64,000 nucleotides of DNA from Vicia villosa (GCF_029867415.1 NC_081183.1:55812336-55876335), one strand, 5' to 3'. Shown: positions 1 to 13,140, numbered from the stretch's first letter. The notes: generated by a model not told the origin, from the letters alone. Numbers and translations are program-made.

Positions 1-388
1 CACAGCAGGGAGGCTGGAAAGCAGAGGTGAAACACAATTTTCAGCAAATTACATTATACTTGTATACTTGCAGGCCATAGTTCTACTGTTTTCTCATGGA
101 TTAGGATTGTTTCATGTTTAGGTTTTAGATACAATGTTAAGAGAAAATAAAATGAGATAAAGGAGGTATATGATAGAATTAATGTGTCTCAACTACTTAG
201 TAGGCTACCTTGTGTATAAATTAAAACAACAAATACAATGATTTGCTGTTATCATAATCACTTTTAATTACATAATACTATAAAACTTATAACTAACCTA
301 TTTATTTTATAACACTAATATTCAAGTACATATATTGAAGTTGCAGTAAAATCTTTCATTGCTTTTCTCCATTGGTTGTTTGTTTTAG

Positions 389-3300
389 CTACCCTTACTT
401 TGCGGTCTTCCTTTCCTTGAGAGAAGAGCATCCCAAACTGCACACTTAGTTGCCGGGAGATCTGGGAAGCATCTCTTCCTCATGGACAATGATGGTGGAA
501 AACCTCCTTTGCTCCTGCGGATGGTTGATGACTCAGACGATTTAAAATTTATGTTAGTACTAATGCATCAGTTAATTTCAACAGATCATTTTATCCATTT
601 CTGTAATATTGCCAATGTAACTTTTTGTGATGATGTAGGTCAGCTTTACATGCATTCAAGCGTCGGGTGGCATATGCAAATGCGAATTATGATCGTATCC
701 TTTTTTAATTTAGGTATTAAATAATAACTCATCTTTGATGTTTATTAAATTTCCAATATTACAAAAGCTTAAGATTTACGAATCTAGAGTCAACCACATA
801 TGTCAAAGTATGAAGAGGCAATTTTATGTGCTTTGTAAAGTGTTTATAGACAGCTAGAAACCATGGCATATTGGCTAATAATGAATTGGTAATTTTTCAA
901 GTATAAATTGGCACAAAGGTGCTGATAAAACTTTCAAATAAGGAAATACTTTTACACACTGATGATTCTTGACTTAGCTTGAAGAGATGGTTGGATGGCG
1001 TACCTCATCGATCCGGCGTCAACACGAACTTCCAAAGGTATTGTGCTAGTCCAATCTAATAATATTATTCTACCTTAATAATTCACCTAGCCTTCAGAGA
1101 CTAAATTCTGTTTCCTTTTGTGCTAGTCCAATCTTATTGTAAATGATGAAAAATACCCACACATTGTTTATGTTGAAGGAGATAACACCAACGGCATTTA
1201 TAATACAGAGTCTTCAAATGTTGGAGGCCAAACAGCTGACTTAGAAGGTTCTTTCTTTTATGACGCAAATTAATTCCATAATAATGATTTGTGTTGTTTT
1301 TCTGTACTGCTCCTGCACAAAGGAGGATGTACTGAATATCTAGGAGCATAACTACTTCATTTGGATCCATGTCTTGAGGGTCGATATGCGTTATTCTTAA
1401 TTATTGATAATTAGTACAAAAGTTTAGCTCTTCAAGAATTAAAAAAATAAAATAAGTGCAATCTTCTATTCTTTGTTTTTCATTACCTGTATGTTTTATG
1501 ACCTTTTGCAAATTATACTATTAAGCATAAAAAAATATTTAAAGCATGTAACAGTTTTCTTATTGATTTTGTTAAGCAGAATAGATTTTATATATGGACC
1601 CAAAATTGAAAATTTTCTATTTTAAAAGGACAAAACATATTTTCAAATTTCTCCCCTTTTTTGTCTATCTCGATTGGATGAGTGGAGTATGTTAAACTTA
1701 GATATGTCACTTGGTATTCTCTAATTAAATCTGTGCAAATACGTTAGCTGGTCCCTAATTAAGAAGTTCTAATTTTCAGAAATAATGTTCAAAGTGGATT
1801 GGGATCTGTTAACAAAATTAATTGCCTCTCTGATATGTTATGAATTGGCGTGAACAAACTATTCAGTATCTGATTCTTTTGATTCTTAGGCTACTATCAA
1901 GTTCTTATTTTTATGATATTTTTATTTTTCCTTAATGTAGAGAAGATGATAAGGGGTCTCACTAAGGTATCTTGGGAGCGTGTGGATGTTAGCTTTCATA
2001 CAAGTAAACAGCGATACGTTGCTCACAGTACAATTCAGGTATGCTTTGTATCTTAGCTCTTCATTACAAAATTTGTGTGATTTCCATTTGATGCAGTCTT
2101 TCCAAATGCTTTCTTCATGTTTTGTACTTGACTCATGAAAATAGATAGATTTTGTGTACTTTACAATGTCGATATTCTGCTTTAGCTATCATATTATTTG
2201 TGGCAACATTCAATTTCTGCTTTTATAGGAAATGAAGTTATGTCCAATGATTACGCAATATCCAAAAGTGGATTTTCTGTCCGTGGTGAATTTAGAAAAG
2301 TGAATTATCACACAAACCGGGGTTATTTATATTGAGTATTGTGCAATGAGATTTTCTTGATTAAAGGGGATAAATCAGTATACAAATCAATTCTAATGGT
2401 ATACAAATCAATCATATTTCAACATACAAACTCATGTCGGGGGTGGGGAACATTTTCCTAAAAGTTAAGTTAGGTTTATGAGATAAAGTATTATATTCTG
2501 TGCGACAAGGCGATAAGTCTGGGTTAGTTGACTCATACAAAGATAAATATAAGGGGTATTGCCGTATTAGAACGCTCTATTTAAATTTAAAATTCTACAC
2601 TGTGCTTGCGGGGTTTGTTCATACACTACCTGGAAAATAGTGACTTCATAAAATAAATTTGTGAACAGTGATGATGATTATTCTTGAAAGAAGAGCATTA
2701 TGCCAAACAACTAATTGAAGTTTTCACGTCTTACAATATATTTCTAACTTGATCAATTAGGAACACTTGGAAAACATTCAAAAAAATACGAAAGCTTTAA
2801 CTAAAGCCCAAATTCAGTTTGGTACTATAAACAGGAACTGCAGATAACCAGGTCTTAAGACTAAACCTGATGATCTTAAACAATTTTGGTTTGGTAAAGT
2901 CTATAAAGTATTGCAATCTAGTAATACTGAATATAAAAACAATACTCTAAATAGCACATGGAAATTTCACCTTATGCTATAATAATTTCATTGCTGTGCA
3001 TGAGGGGATTGTGTACTCTATTGACATTGCTTCTGCTCGCTTCTGTTACATGCCAATAGAATAGTGTTATACTGTTATTTGAACATCCAAAATTTGACAC
3101 TATAAAAATACATTACTTATAATTATTGATTTGATAGATGAGAGAGAGAAAAAACTAATTAAAAATTAAAATTGTATCTACACCGTATACATACAAGGCG
3201 TTAAACATCTAAAATGGTGTCAAAATATCATTTTGAATTTGGCACTTGCTGGGCATTGATACATCTTACTGAAGTTCCAATATATATTTAAGATTTGGAT

Positions 3301-3641
3301 ATTTTTCTTGATAGAATTTTCTTTCTTTCTTTAAAGTTTATCATGGCCTCCGGTAGTGAATCCTTCGTTATCATGCCATCTTCTCCGTATTATTTACTTG
3401 CTCTGAATCTTCTCTCACATTTTGTGTTTGGAGAGGAAGCCATTAAACTTTCAAGCTTTGGAATAGGCTGTTTTTGCAAAACTCTAGTGTCAAAATGCTT
3501 CAAAGATATATCACTTTAGATTGATGTTCCTTGTTATGTTTTTTTTTTTGTGTGCGTGGTTGCTCTCAGGTGAAAACGTACTGGCTGAATTCAGATGGTG
3601 CTGATGTGGTTTACCATATGATAGACAACTTCCATCTTTGA
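389..3641 (+). CDS. 3' part of DUF676 putative serine esterase/lipase gene (six exons)
   Basis: Six exons can be placed from splice sites and reading phase: 389-552, 639-694, 985-1037, 1127-1247, 1941-2038 and 3570-3641 (TGA). All phases join without a stop. The translation has the conserved C-terminal half of the plant DUF676 putative serine esterase family (alpha/beta hydrolases resembling yeast ROG1), including LPLLCGLPFLERRASQTAHL, the segment FKRRVAYANANYD and VGWRTSSIRRQHELPK. The GxSxG nucleophile of this family lies further upstream, so catalysis cannot be judged here. The 5' exons lie outside the window, and bases 1-388 are intron. The exon 3 acceptor after GAAG (984) is chosen because it alone keeps the frame. 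Intron 5 is long (1.5 kb). The family assignment is confident; the substrate is unknown, though members are usually annotated as lipases. Confidence 0.88.
1041..1134 (+). repeat. 17-bp direct repeat covering a splice acceptor
   Basis: TTGTGCTAGTCCAATCT occurs at 1041-1057 and again at 1118-1134. The second copy contains the acceptor and first codons of esterase exon 4. The first copy starts three bases after the donor of the same 89-bp intron. Confidence 0.8.
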
Positions 3642-4329
3642 GGTCAACAAATCAATGTTGGTTGTATGTTTTGCATCATCACGGATGAAGAGTTGCACAT
3701 TTTATTGTAGCATCATGGTCTGTTAGATTTATATATTTGAATGCCTTTCTATGTATATGAGACCTACTATTTAGTGATTTCTTCATAAATTATTAATTTT
3801 ATTAAAAAAGCTGATATATTTTATTGTGTATATTTATATTTTTGTATGCTGTACACCATTGTGATTTATTTTCAAACAACTCCTATAGCATGCTTGGATT
3901 TGGTGACTTCAATCTAACTCCTAATAACTGCACATCTATTTATGCAATGATTTTTTTTTTTGTTCTCATACAACCTAACGTTCCAACATTTAAAGCGTTC
4001 ACGCAATTTCTTTACTATTTGTGCTCTACTTACTATACTTTTGTAAAGATAAATTAGTAAGGGTAACAAACCCATATAGCCCCATCTTGTATTGTTTGAG
4101 TTATTCAAACTCAAATCTTCACTAGAATTTCTCTTCTATGTTACAATGCCACATATTCAAATAGTATTGAAGTGCTATTGTTGCAACTATGAATTTTTGT
4201 TGTTTTTGTTGTTTGATCAATCAAAATCGTCTTGTCATCATCCAGGTTTTAGAATAAGTGAAAAAGTAGGGTGTTGAATAATGTAACCATTGTACATAGT
4301 CTAAGACATATATGAAGTATTCAACTATG
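3642..4329. other. 3' UTR and spacer of the esterase gene
   Basis: AT-rich sequence downstream of the stop codon. It presumably contains the 3' UTR and poly(A) site. Short ORFs here have no recognisable protein features and I see no other gene. Confidence 0.5.
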
Positions 4330-5104
4330 AACATTCTTTTTTATGGAAGAAAACAACAAAAATTGGATTGGATGTCCCAGATCTCTATTTTGTTAATTCG
4401 ACTCTTTTGAATAAATGGAGGTGGAGGCTGATCTTAAGTGCCTCTGGTCTTTAGTGTGATATCTTATATGTTAGATATGATGTTCATGCCGTTTTCTTTT
4501 TCATGTAGGTAGGTCTTCTAGCTTTCGTTTTGTGCCTACTTAGTAGAAATTAATATATCTTTTTGGATTCAAAGTAAATGATTCCTCTAATTGATTTTTG
4601 GATAATATTAGTAAGAGAATGTGATGTGGTCTTCACACTTATTTTTGAGTTGACCTGTGGGTTAGGTCTACCTCCCTTAAGATTAGGTTTTTTTAACAAA
4701 ATTGATCAGTGGGTGAGGTAGATTCGTGAGAGGACAATGTTCTAGTTTGAGATCTAAGATGAAAGAGATCTCTTTTTGTTTATGAGCAGGATATGGTTGC
4801 TAACATACTTTCAATTATTCAAGGAATGACACGATACCTAGATAGTGATAATATGATGCACTCTCTTTCTAGTATGTTAACTTGACCTTCCTCTCATTTG
4901 GGTAAACTGAATCCTTTTTAAAGTGATGGTTTTTTTTAACAACTTTTGCAAGAAAAGATCAATACTATAGATAATTTGTTTAAACATATGATTTTAGTTG
5001 ACTCAATTGAGATTTCTTATACTATGCGTAAGAGGTTGGTAGATTCTGTTTATCAATTCTTCATTATTTGTGAGATGATTTTGATTGTGTGATATAAGAT
5101 TTTA
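4330..5104 (+). pseudogene. Old LINE (non-LTR) ORF2 remnant, left part
   Basis: Broken reading frames contain pieces typical of the C-terminal part of plant LINE ORF2, downstream of the reverse transcriptase. These are the region around NKWRWRL, followed by ORF fragments leading to a zf-RVT-like cysteine stretch near 5060-5090. Many stops and frameshifts show that it is old. The reading YKIL at its right edge is interrupted by the Mutator-like element and resumes at 13141 as KILKWLG, so both sides belong to one LINE copy. Confidence 0.65.
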
Positions 5105-5300
5105 GGTTTAATTGTAACTTTAGTCCCTTTGTTTATCTTTTTTTTTTTATTTGATCCATCCATTTTAAAAATCACGATTTTGATTTTTTTTTAAGTTTTG
5201 TGTTGTATTTTAGTCCCCTCCAATTTGAGACTTATTTTTAACTACATGGCACTAGACTTGATGATGTGTCATTGACAAATCATTATTAATTTATTCCGGC
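5105..5300 (+). repeat. Left terminal inverted repeat of the Mutator-like element
   Basis: Matches the reverse complement of 12945-13140 over roughly 190 bp with scattered substitutions and small indels. The outer end touches the 9-bp TSD. Confidence 0.85.
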
Positions 5301-5393
5301 TATTTTTTAATTTATAATATTTCCTTTATATTAAAATTATTTCATTATTTTTTTAACACGTGAGAGCTCTGCTAGGGTTTCAAGGTTTTGTCA

Positions 5394-7005
5394 ATGTCTG
5401 AACGGTCAATTCCAGTGGTGCCACCGAATCCGCCTTCTGGCCCCATACTAGAAAGAATAATTACGTCTGATAAGCAGGAGAATGCTGGCAACATGAGCAT
5501 GGTGATGAGGGTGGATGCACTGGGGGAACGGAAAGGAAGTGTAGTTTCGTACAAAAACATTGTTACAGGAGAGGAGAGTGATGATCATATGAGTGAGGAG
5601 GTTGAGGAGGAAGAAGAAACAGATCAGGATGAACATGATACATCTGTTGTTGATCTCCAAGGTATGAAGGTAAACGAAGTTAGCATCGGAGGATATGATT
5701 GTCCGGAGTTTGTTTTGTCGAAGTATGAAGAATCACGTATGCATAGACCATGGAGGAGAGGAGTCATTGTTAAGCTTCTAGGGAGAAAAATCGGGTACAA
5801 AGCTCTGGACACAAGGTTGAAGCAAATGTGGGTGCGAAAGGGAATCATCAATATCATTGACGTGGGAAACGATTACTACCTGGTAGCATTCACACATGAG
5901 GATGATAAAAATGCTGCATTGGCTGAGGGACCTTGGTTTATTTACGATCACTACTTGACAGTGAAGGAATGGTTACCGGATTTCCAACCTAATAGTGATA
6001 TGATAGTGAATGTAGCCGTATGGATCAGAATAGCTGGATTGCCCATTGAGTATTATGATCCTAAATTTCTTCATTTCGTGGGAGATAGGGTAGGAAAGAC
6101 AATCAAGGTGGATAAAAACACACTGCAACAAGAGCGTGGCAAGTATGCTGAACATAACCAAGACTCTCTTGGCCATGTTTACAATCAAAGGAAGAAGGTA
6201 TAAGATCGAATATGAGGGGCTGCATCTGCTATGTCTCAAGTGTGGTAAATTTGGTCACTACAAAGAGGGCTGCCAAAGTACCATTAAAGGAAAAGAAGTG
6301 AATGCCCATGATGGTAATATGAAGATGATAACAGGAGGAGGTGATGGCAATCCAAATCCACAAGCTGCACAGAAGAGTCTGGATGTGGGTGATGGACCTT
6401 GGCAAATCGTCCAGAAGCAACGTCGAGGAAGGAAGATGCCGGAAAACCGGAGGAACAATACTCCGGGAGGTATTAATGAGAAAAATGCAAAAATGGTATC
6501 GGGATCGAGATTTGCCTTTCTGGGAGACAATGAATGTGAAGTTAGTGGAGAAAAAAATATGGTTGAAAATGAACGTGATGCTATTAAGGAAACAACAATG
6601 CCCCATACAGGAAATAGTGATGAGGGATTAAAGAGCAATGATGAGAATTTAATTGCCTCCTTAAAACTATTAGATGTTCAAGATAAGGATGCTACAGCAA
6701 TAAAGGCAGGTGATGGTGGGACCAGTCTTCAAACAGTCACAGAAAAAGGAAAGGGAAGCAAGATAGAGAATATCAAGAAACGTAGTACTAAAAGTAAAAA
6801 AGGCAAAATAATGGGAGACAAACTTGCAACGCGTGGCGCCAGTGGTTTTAAAGAAAAAAAGGAAGAGCCAATAAGGAAAAAGAAAATAGAAGGACTATAT
6901 GGAAGAGACAAAAATCTAGAATTTATGGGGGACAGCATAGTTAACATGCATGCAATAGATGCTAATAGCCAAGGTATCACTAAGGAGATGGTGGGAGAAA
7001 CATGA
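5394..7005 (+). pseudogene. LINE ORF1, gag-like RNA-binding protein (frameshifted)
   Basis: ATG at 5394 opens a frame that reads through an acidic N-terminus into a DUF4283 domain (about residues 110-240, with LKQMWVRKG and AEGPWF). The frame is lost around 6140-6160, where the conserved arginine/valine stretch before the zinc knuckle is missing, consistent with a small out-of-frame deletion. The second frame continues to 7005 with the zinc knuckle CLKCGKFGHYKEGC (about 6235-6276) and a lysine-rich basic tail. ORF1 proteins of plant L1 elements bind element RNA to form the transposition particle. The product is split here and unlikely to work. Confidence 0.85.
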
Positions 7006-7235
7006 AACAGAGAGCTAGAAAACTCCAAGCAACAAGTAATATAGGGCAACAACATAAGTTTCGAGCCTTTAACACACTAGAAGAAGAGAGACCACCAGAT
7101 ATACATGCTATGGAAAGGGAGATGGAGGAAAGTATTGGGACAGATGCTGAGACAAGTAAGGATCAGGTAGAGGAAGAGGATATTCAAAAGGAGAATGAGG
7201 TCGAGTATGTCCAGGAGACACCTGAGACTTGCTGA
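7002..7235 (+). pseudogene. Possible detached C-terminus of LINE ORF1
   Basis: A 77-codon frame overlaps the ORF1 stop through ATGA and encodes an acidic, Glu-rich segment containing FRAFNTLEEERPPD. The position before ORF2 and the composition suggest the true ORF1 C-terminus put out of frame by another indel. An independent small ORF is possible but not supported. Confidence 0.4.
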
Positions 7236-7272
7236 ACTTTAAGGGGATGCTCTTCAACATAATTTCAACTTT

Positions 7273-10200
7273 ATGATGATGATAAATCATAACATAATAG
7301 CTTGGAATTGCAGAGGTGCAGCTGGTAAAGACTTCTATAGATATAGTAAGCATTATGTTGATATCTATAAACCCTCGATCTTTGCTTTTATGGAAACTCG
7401 GTGCAATCCAAAAAAAGTTCAAACAACTCTATCTAAGCTAGGATATCAACATTGTATAAATGTTGATAATAATGGTTTTTCGGGAGGAATTATTGTTGTG
7501 TGGAAAGATAATACTTTGAACATTACTTTATGTGCCAAACAGGATCAATTCATTCATCTCAATGTGGAGGATGAGACTGGAAAGCAGTGGCTATTGACAA
7601 TTATCTATCCCAATCCAAATAATGTTCACAGGAAACTCTTATGGGATCAATTGAAAGTGATAGCCTCGAATGTCCAGCTACCTTGGCTACTTGTAGGTGA
7701 TTTCAATGATATTGCTCTAGCTAGTGAAAAGAAAGGAGGAGCCTCGGCAGTAGGACAAAAATGCAAGATTTTCAGAGATAATATAGAGCAGTGTAACCTT
7801 ATTGACTTGGGAGCTAGTGGACCTATCTATACTTGGAGGGGACCAAAATTTCATGGTGATCAGCGAATATACGAAAGATTGGATAGGGCGCTAAGTAATG
7901 CAAATTGGAGATTATCATTCAGTGAGGCACATGTTAAAGTGCTTACTAGAGTGAATTTTTCCGATCATCACCCAATCATGATCTCTCTGCAATGTCATGG
8001 TGCAAGAAACAATAGACAGTTTCGGTTCGAAAGTGCATGGATGGTTGAAGCCAATTATCATGATAGAATCAAAGGCATTTGGAAAACTAAAGTTGATCTG
8101 TTGGATAACTTACGACAGATTGAGAGTGATGCAAAGAATTGGAGTTGCAATACCTTAAATCATGTCATAAGAAGTAAAAGGAAAATCATGGCTCGGCTGA
8201 ATGGAATTCAAAAGAACATTCAAGAAAGACAGAATGTGAGAGCCTTGCTGAATTTGGAGAGAAAGCTGCAAAAAGATCTTAGTGTTATTCTTGAACAGGA
8301 GGAGCTGATGTGGTTTCAACTATCAAGATCCAAATGGTTGGCTGACGGAGACCGTAATACAAAGTACTATCACCTAAAAGCTGTTACAAGAAGAAGAAGA
8401 AGAAATAAAATTGTAATGCTAAAGAATGATGAAGGTATATGGGTAGAAGATGAGGAGCATATAAAAACTATGGTTAATGCTTTCTACATTAACTTATTCA
8501 AGCATAATAATGTTTGGAAAAGCTGGCAGCAAACGAAAGTAACTTTTCCTAGTCTTGATCCTGAGGAAATTGATATATTGGATGCTCAGATTACAAAGGC
8601 AGAAATTAAGCATGCTATTCATGATATGAAACCATGGAAGGCTCCGGGACCCGATGGATTTCCTGCTGGCTTTTATCAAAAATCATGGGAGCTAGTGGGA
8701 GATAATGTATGTCAGTTTGTACAGAAACTTTGGGAGAATCCAGCTGCAATAGCCACTGTTAATCAAACAAATATTTGCTTAATTCCAAAGGTTGAAAATC
8801 CTACTTCAGTGGCACAATTCAGGCCGATATCCTTATGTAACACAATTTATAAGACAATCAGTAAGATAGTGGTGAGTAGACTGAAGAAACATATGAACAA
8901 GTTGATCTCTCCATTTCAAACTGGATTTGTACCAGGGAGATTAATTCATGAAAATATCCTTATTGCTAAGGAAGTGTTACATTCCATGGAGAAAGCGAAA
9001 GGGAAGAAAGGATACTTTGCTATTAAAGTTGATTTATCCAAGGCATATGACAAGCTGAGCTGGGATTGCATATGGAATGTGTTGAACGAAGTTGGTATCC
9101 TGGAGCATATGCGTAAAGTTATCATGCATGCAATCACAAGCGTGGAGACAAATGTGAATTGGAATGGTACAAGGAATGAGTATTTTCGGCCTCAAAGGGG
9201 TATTCGCCAAGGTGATCCTTTATCCCCGTATTTATTTGTGCTATGCATGGATAAACTATCTCATTTAATAGAAGATGCTAGCAAGTGTGATAAGTGGAAA
9301 GGCATTAAAGTAGGAAGACACGGTTTGACGATGTCACACCTTATGTTTGCTGATGATTTGCTCTTATTTGGTGAAGCCGACGAAAAGCAGATGCAATGTG
9401 TTATGCAAATATTAAAGGAGTTTGGCGAGATGTCGGGGCAAGAAGTTAGTAAAGAGAAGACAAGCATTCTTTTCTCCAAAAATGTATCTCGTAGTACCAA
9501 AACAAGACTGGTGCAGCTGTCTGATTTTAGAGTTACAAACAGCCTTGGAAAATACCTTGGTGTTCCTCTTAGTGGCAAGAAGTTGCGGAAACCGGAGCTA
9601 CAATACATTGTAGATCAAATTGCGATGAAGCTTAATAGTTGGAAGCGGAATAGTTTATCTTTGGCAGGACGGATAACTTTGGCTAAAAGCGTCATCGAAG
9701 CAATACCTCTTTATCCGATGATGACGAATATGATTCCAATGGCGTGTATCGATGATATTCATAAGCTGTAGAGGAAGTTTATATGGGGTGATAGCCATGA
9801 TAAGAATCACATACATGCTATAGGATGGGATACTTTAACCACACCAAAGGATCTAGGTGGAGTAGGGCTAAGAGATCTCCATAAATTAAATATGGTGTGC
9901 CTAATGAAGTTGAGCTGGAAAATTTGCAGTGGCTCGAAGGAGCTGTGGTGCGAAATCCTGCGTAAAAAGTAAAAGGTTCAGGATGATATGAACATTAACA
10001 GCGCTCAAAATTATGAATCAAGCTTGTGGAAAGATCTCACGAGTTTGATGCCAATCATGAAGGAAACAGGAAGGTGGACTGTGGGTAATGGTTCGAGTAT
10101 TCAGGCATGGAGTGATAATTGGTTGGGAGCTGAATTTTGTTTGACCAATTCTGACATTACAATTCCGAACAATCTTTGTGGAGCTCGAGTGTGTGACTTA

Positions 10201-11395
10201 GTTGATCAACATGGAGAATGGAATTTTGATATTTTACAAAACTGGCTTCCTGAATACTGGATTGACAAGCTTCGTTCTTGTGTTCCTCCGTGTGACGGAG
10301 AAAACCCTGACGTGTTTTATTTTGCAGGTACTGGAGATGGCAACTTTTCAGTTAGAGATGTTCCGCGAACTTGAAGGCTATAACGATATAAGCATTGATG
10401 ATGAATGGAAGTTGATTTGGAGGTTGGAGGTTCCGGAGCGATGTCGAAGTTTTCTATGGTTGCTGAAGCATGAAAGGTTGTTGACTAATTTAAGCAAGAG
10501 TAGAAAAGGATTAGGTGATGCAGGGTGTCAACTTTGTGGTGCTGTTTGTGAAGATATTTTGCATGCTCTTCGGGATTGCTACAAGATAAATCACATATGG
10601 AAACGTTTGGTGCCTAGTAACATATATGAAAAATTCTTTGCTGCAGAGCTCAAAGAGTGGATTACTATAAACATTAAATATCGTGGTGTTCAAAATAAGG
10701 AGTGGAAGATTGTTTGGGCCATGACGTGTCATGCTCTGTGGGAGTGGAGAAATAAGGAAACTCACATTGAAGGATTTGAAAGGCCTTATGAACCTATCAT
10801 GCATATTCTAAAGAGGAAAAGTGAGTATGCTAAAGCTCAGCAACTTTATCGATCCTTGGAGGGAGATAGAAGAAACGTGGCAGATGGTCGATGGCAACCT
10901 CCAACAATGAACATGGTAAAGATTAATACTGATGGAGCTAGAAAGAGCAATGGAATGGCTGGTTGTGGTGGGCTTGTTAGAGATCATACGGGTGTGTGGA
11001 AAATTGGTTTCTCTAAATATTTAGGTGAATGCAGTTCTTTACTCGCGGAATTTTGGGGTGTGTTTGAAGGACTTAAATTAACCAAAATGCTTGGAATGCA
11101 AAGGGTGGAAATGAATGTGGACTCGATAACTGTTATAAAGTCCATTGAGGATGGTATGATACGACAATTAGATTGTGTTACCATTTTGCGAAATATCAAA
11201 AATCTTATTGAAGATCATGAAGTGGTTATTATCTCTCACTCATACAGAGATGCGAACAGAAGTGCAGATATGCTAGCTAACCATGGGTGTCTGAACAAGG
11301 TTTCTACTGTTTTTGATCAGCCGCCTCACTTTTTAAGTCGCTATCTGGAGGATGATGCATTAGGAATCTTCGGCTCGCTGGAGCTTTCGGTGTAG
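7273..11395 (+). pseudogene. LINE ORF2: endonuclease, reverse transcriptase, RNase H (two stops, one frameshift)
   Basis: The frame starts at an ATG cluster (7273). The APE-type endonuclease spans about residues 1-240, with IIAWNCRG, LVGDFND and SDHHPI. The reverse transcriptase spans about residues 430-750, with KAPGPDGF, RPISLCN, KVDLSKAYD, RGIRQGDPLSP and the catalytic FADD. A zf-RVT region follows, then a C-terminal RNase H (about 10915-11300) with TDGA, LAEFWG, VDS and RDANRSAD. Breaks are a TAG at 9769-9771 (likely a glutamine codon with C to T), a TAA at 9970-9972, and a frame change near 10360 consistent with a 2-bp loss or 1-bp gain. The full product of about 1,370 residues has normal length for plant L1 ORF2, and the catalytic motifs are retained. 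Confidence 0.92.
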
Positions 11396-11540
11396 TTGTT
11401 TTTTTTTTCTGGGCCTCGGCCCTCCTTTCAACCAAAAAAATAAAATTATTTCATTAGTTATTAATAATAAAAGTATTCATTTAAATATTAATCAAATTAA
11501 TTTTAAGCTATTAAAAATTGTAAACTATAGAATCTTCAAA

Positions 11541-11840
11541 AACGTGTTCTCCTTCTTCTCCCAAAACGTGTTCCGCCTTCTCCCCAAAATGTGTTCTTAC
11601 AAACCCTAACTGCCTTCCCAAAATGTTTTCTTACAAACCCTAACAATAGAATGTGTTTCACCTTCCATCAATTTCTGTTCTGGGTTTGTAATACAAGAAG
11701 CTTTAGATATGTGTTTGGAATTGGGTTTGTGATACAAGGAGATTTAAATATGTGTTTGTGTTCTGGGTTTGTAATACAAGAAGCTTTATATCTGTGTTTG
11801 GAACTGGGTTTGTAATACCAGGAGATTTAAATATGTTCTG
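11541..11840 (+). repeat. Tandem repeats in the Mutator-like element interior
   Basis: Two 83-bp units begin TTCTGGGTTTGTAATACAAG at 11678 and 11761, each made of two related half-units. Just upstream (11541-11647) a shorter motif built on CGTGTTC, CTTCTCCC and ACAAACCCTAAC recurs two to three times. Confidence 0.75.
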
Positions 11841-11965
11841 TTATTTGTGAGATATGTGTTGTAGATCTGATAAAAAATTAAAGGAAAAGGAAAGTTGGAT
11901 TTAGGATATATGTTTTAGTCTTTAAAATACAACAATATGAAACTGTAAGTGGAGGAAGAATAGCC

Positions 11966-12193
11966 ATGGCAACTGGATTTTCGGATGTGGGTGAAGAACT
12001 GGATCTTAAAAAATTCCTCTTTTTCTGCATGGATTCAATATCTATAGAACACAAGATAAACTTCAGTTCTTCATCTTCTTCCTCCTCTATTGCATGTAAA
12101 TCTCCTACTTTTCATTTTGTTTGGTCACTTCCTTTTCAAAAGTCATCTTCTTTCTTAAACCATTCTTCCAACAATTTCACAAAAAAAACATAA
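11966..12193 (+). other. Small ORF with serine run, possible captured gene fragment
   Basis: A 75-codon ORF starts at an ATG in good plant context (GCCATGGCA) and has a run of eight serines. It resembles no family I recognise. It follows UTR-like CT-rich sequence inside a Mutator-like element, and such elements often pick up host gene pieces. It may equally be chance. Confidence 0.25.
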
Positions 12194-12291
12194 GTTTGGT
12201 TATGCTCATCCGTAACTATTTTTCATCACATAAAGGTAAAAACAATTAAATCTAAAATCAATCAAAAGGATTAATACTCCCAGTATATGCC

Positions 12292-12621
<330 letters not shown>

Positions 12622-12629
12622 TTTAAAGA

Positions 12630-12790
12630 TAGTGCACTGACAGTGTAAATTAATTTTACACATACATCCAATCAAAATCCTTACACATGCCATGTCAGAT
12701 TAATTTTTTTAAATTAAAATTGTGTTTTAATTAGATACATGGTTGTGATTGGTTGACAGTGTAAAAATATTTTACACTGTCAGTGCATAT
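12630..12790. mobile_element. Short MITE between two microsatellites
   Basis: The ends are inverted: GCACTGACAGTGTAAA at 12634-12649 and its complement TTTACACTGTCAGTGC at 12771-12786. The element is about 160 bp and non-coding, with an inner palindrome (GACAGTGTAAA...TTTACACTGTC). The AT and CT arrays on either side hide any TSD, so the family is unclear. Confidence 0.6.
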
Positions 12791-12792
12791 CC

Positions 12793-12930
<138 letters not shown>

Positions 12931-12944
12931 TCAGAAAAATAATT

Positions 12945-13140
12945 GAATTAATTTTAAAATGACTTGGCATTGACACGTCAGCAAATTGAATGCCACATCA
13001 TTAAAAATAAGTCTCAAATTGGAGAGGGAACTAAAATTCAACACAAAACTTAAAAAATGGACCAAAATCATGGTTTTTAAAATGGAGGGATCAAAGTCGA
13101 AAAAAAAGATAAATAGAGGGACTAAAATTATAATTAAGCC
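12945..13140 (-). repeat. Right terminal inverted repeat of the Mutator-like element
   Basis: Reverse complement of the left TIR, ending in TTAAGCC next to the TSD copy at 13141-13149. Confidence 0.85.

Larger units (their letters stand above)
5348..11440 (+). mobile_element. Near full-length LINE (L1-type non-LTR retrotransposon)
   Basis: This 6,093-bp element is bounded by a 16-bp target-site duplication TAAAATTATTTCATTA (5332-5347 and 11441-11456). It ends in a short A-tail (seven A after CAACC). It carries a gag-like ORF1 (DUF4283 plus CCHC knuckle) and an ORF2 with endonuclease, reverse transcriptase, zf-RVT and RNase H. The long exact TSD points to a fairly recent insertion. The coding damage (one ORF1 deletion, two ORF2 stops, one ORF2 frameshift) makes it inactive now. 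Confidence 0.93.

Noticed and set aside
7002..7005. ATGA overlap as translational coupling between LINE ORFs
   Set aside because: A frameshifted ORF1 tail explains it better. Coupled reinitiation has no independent support here.
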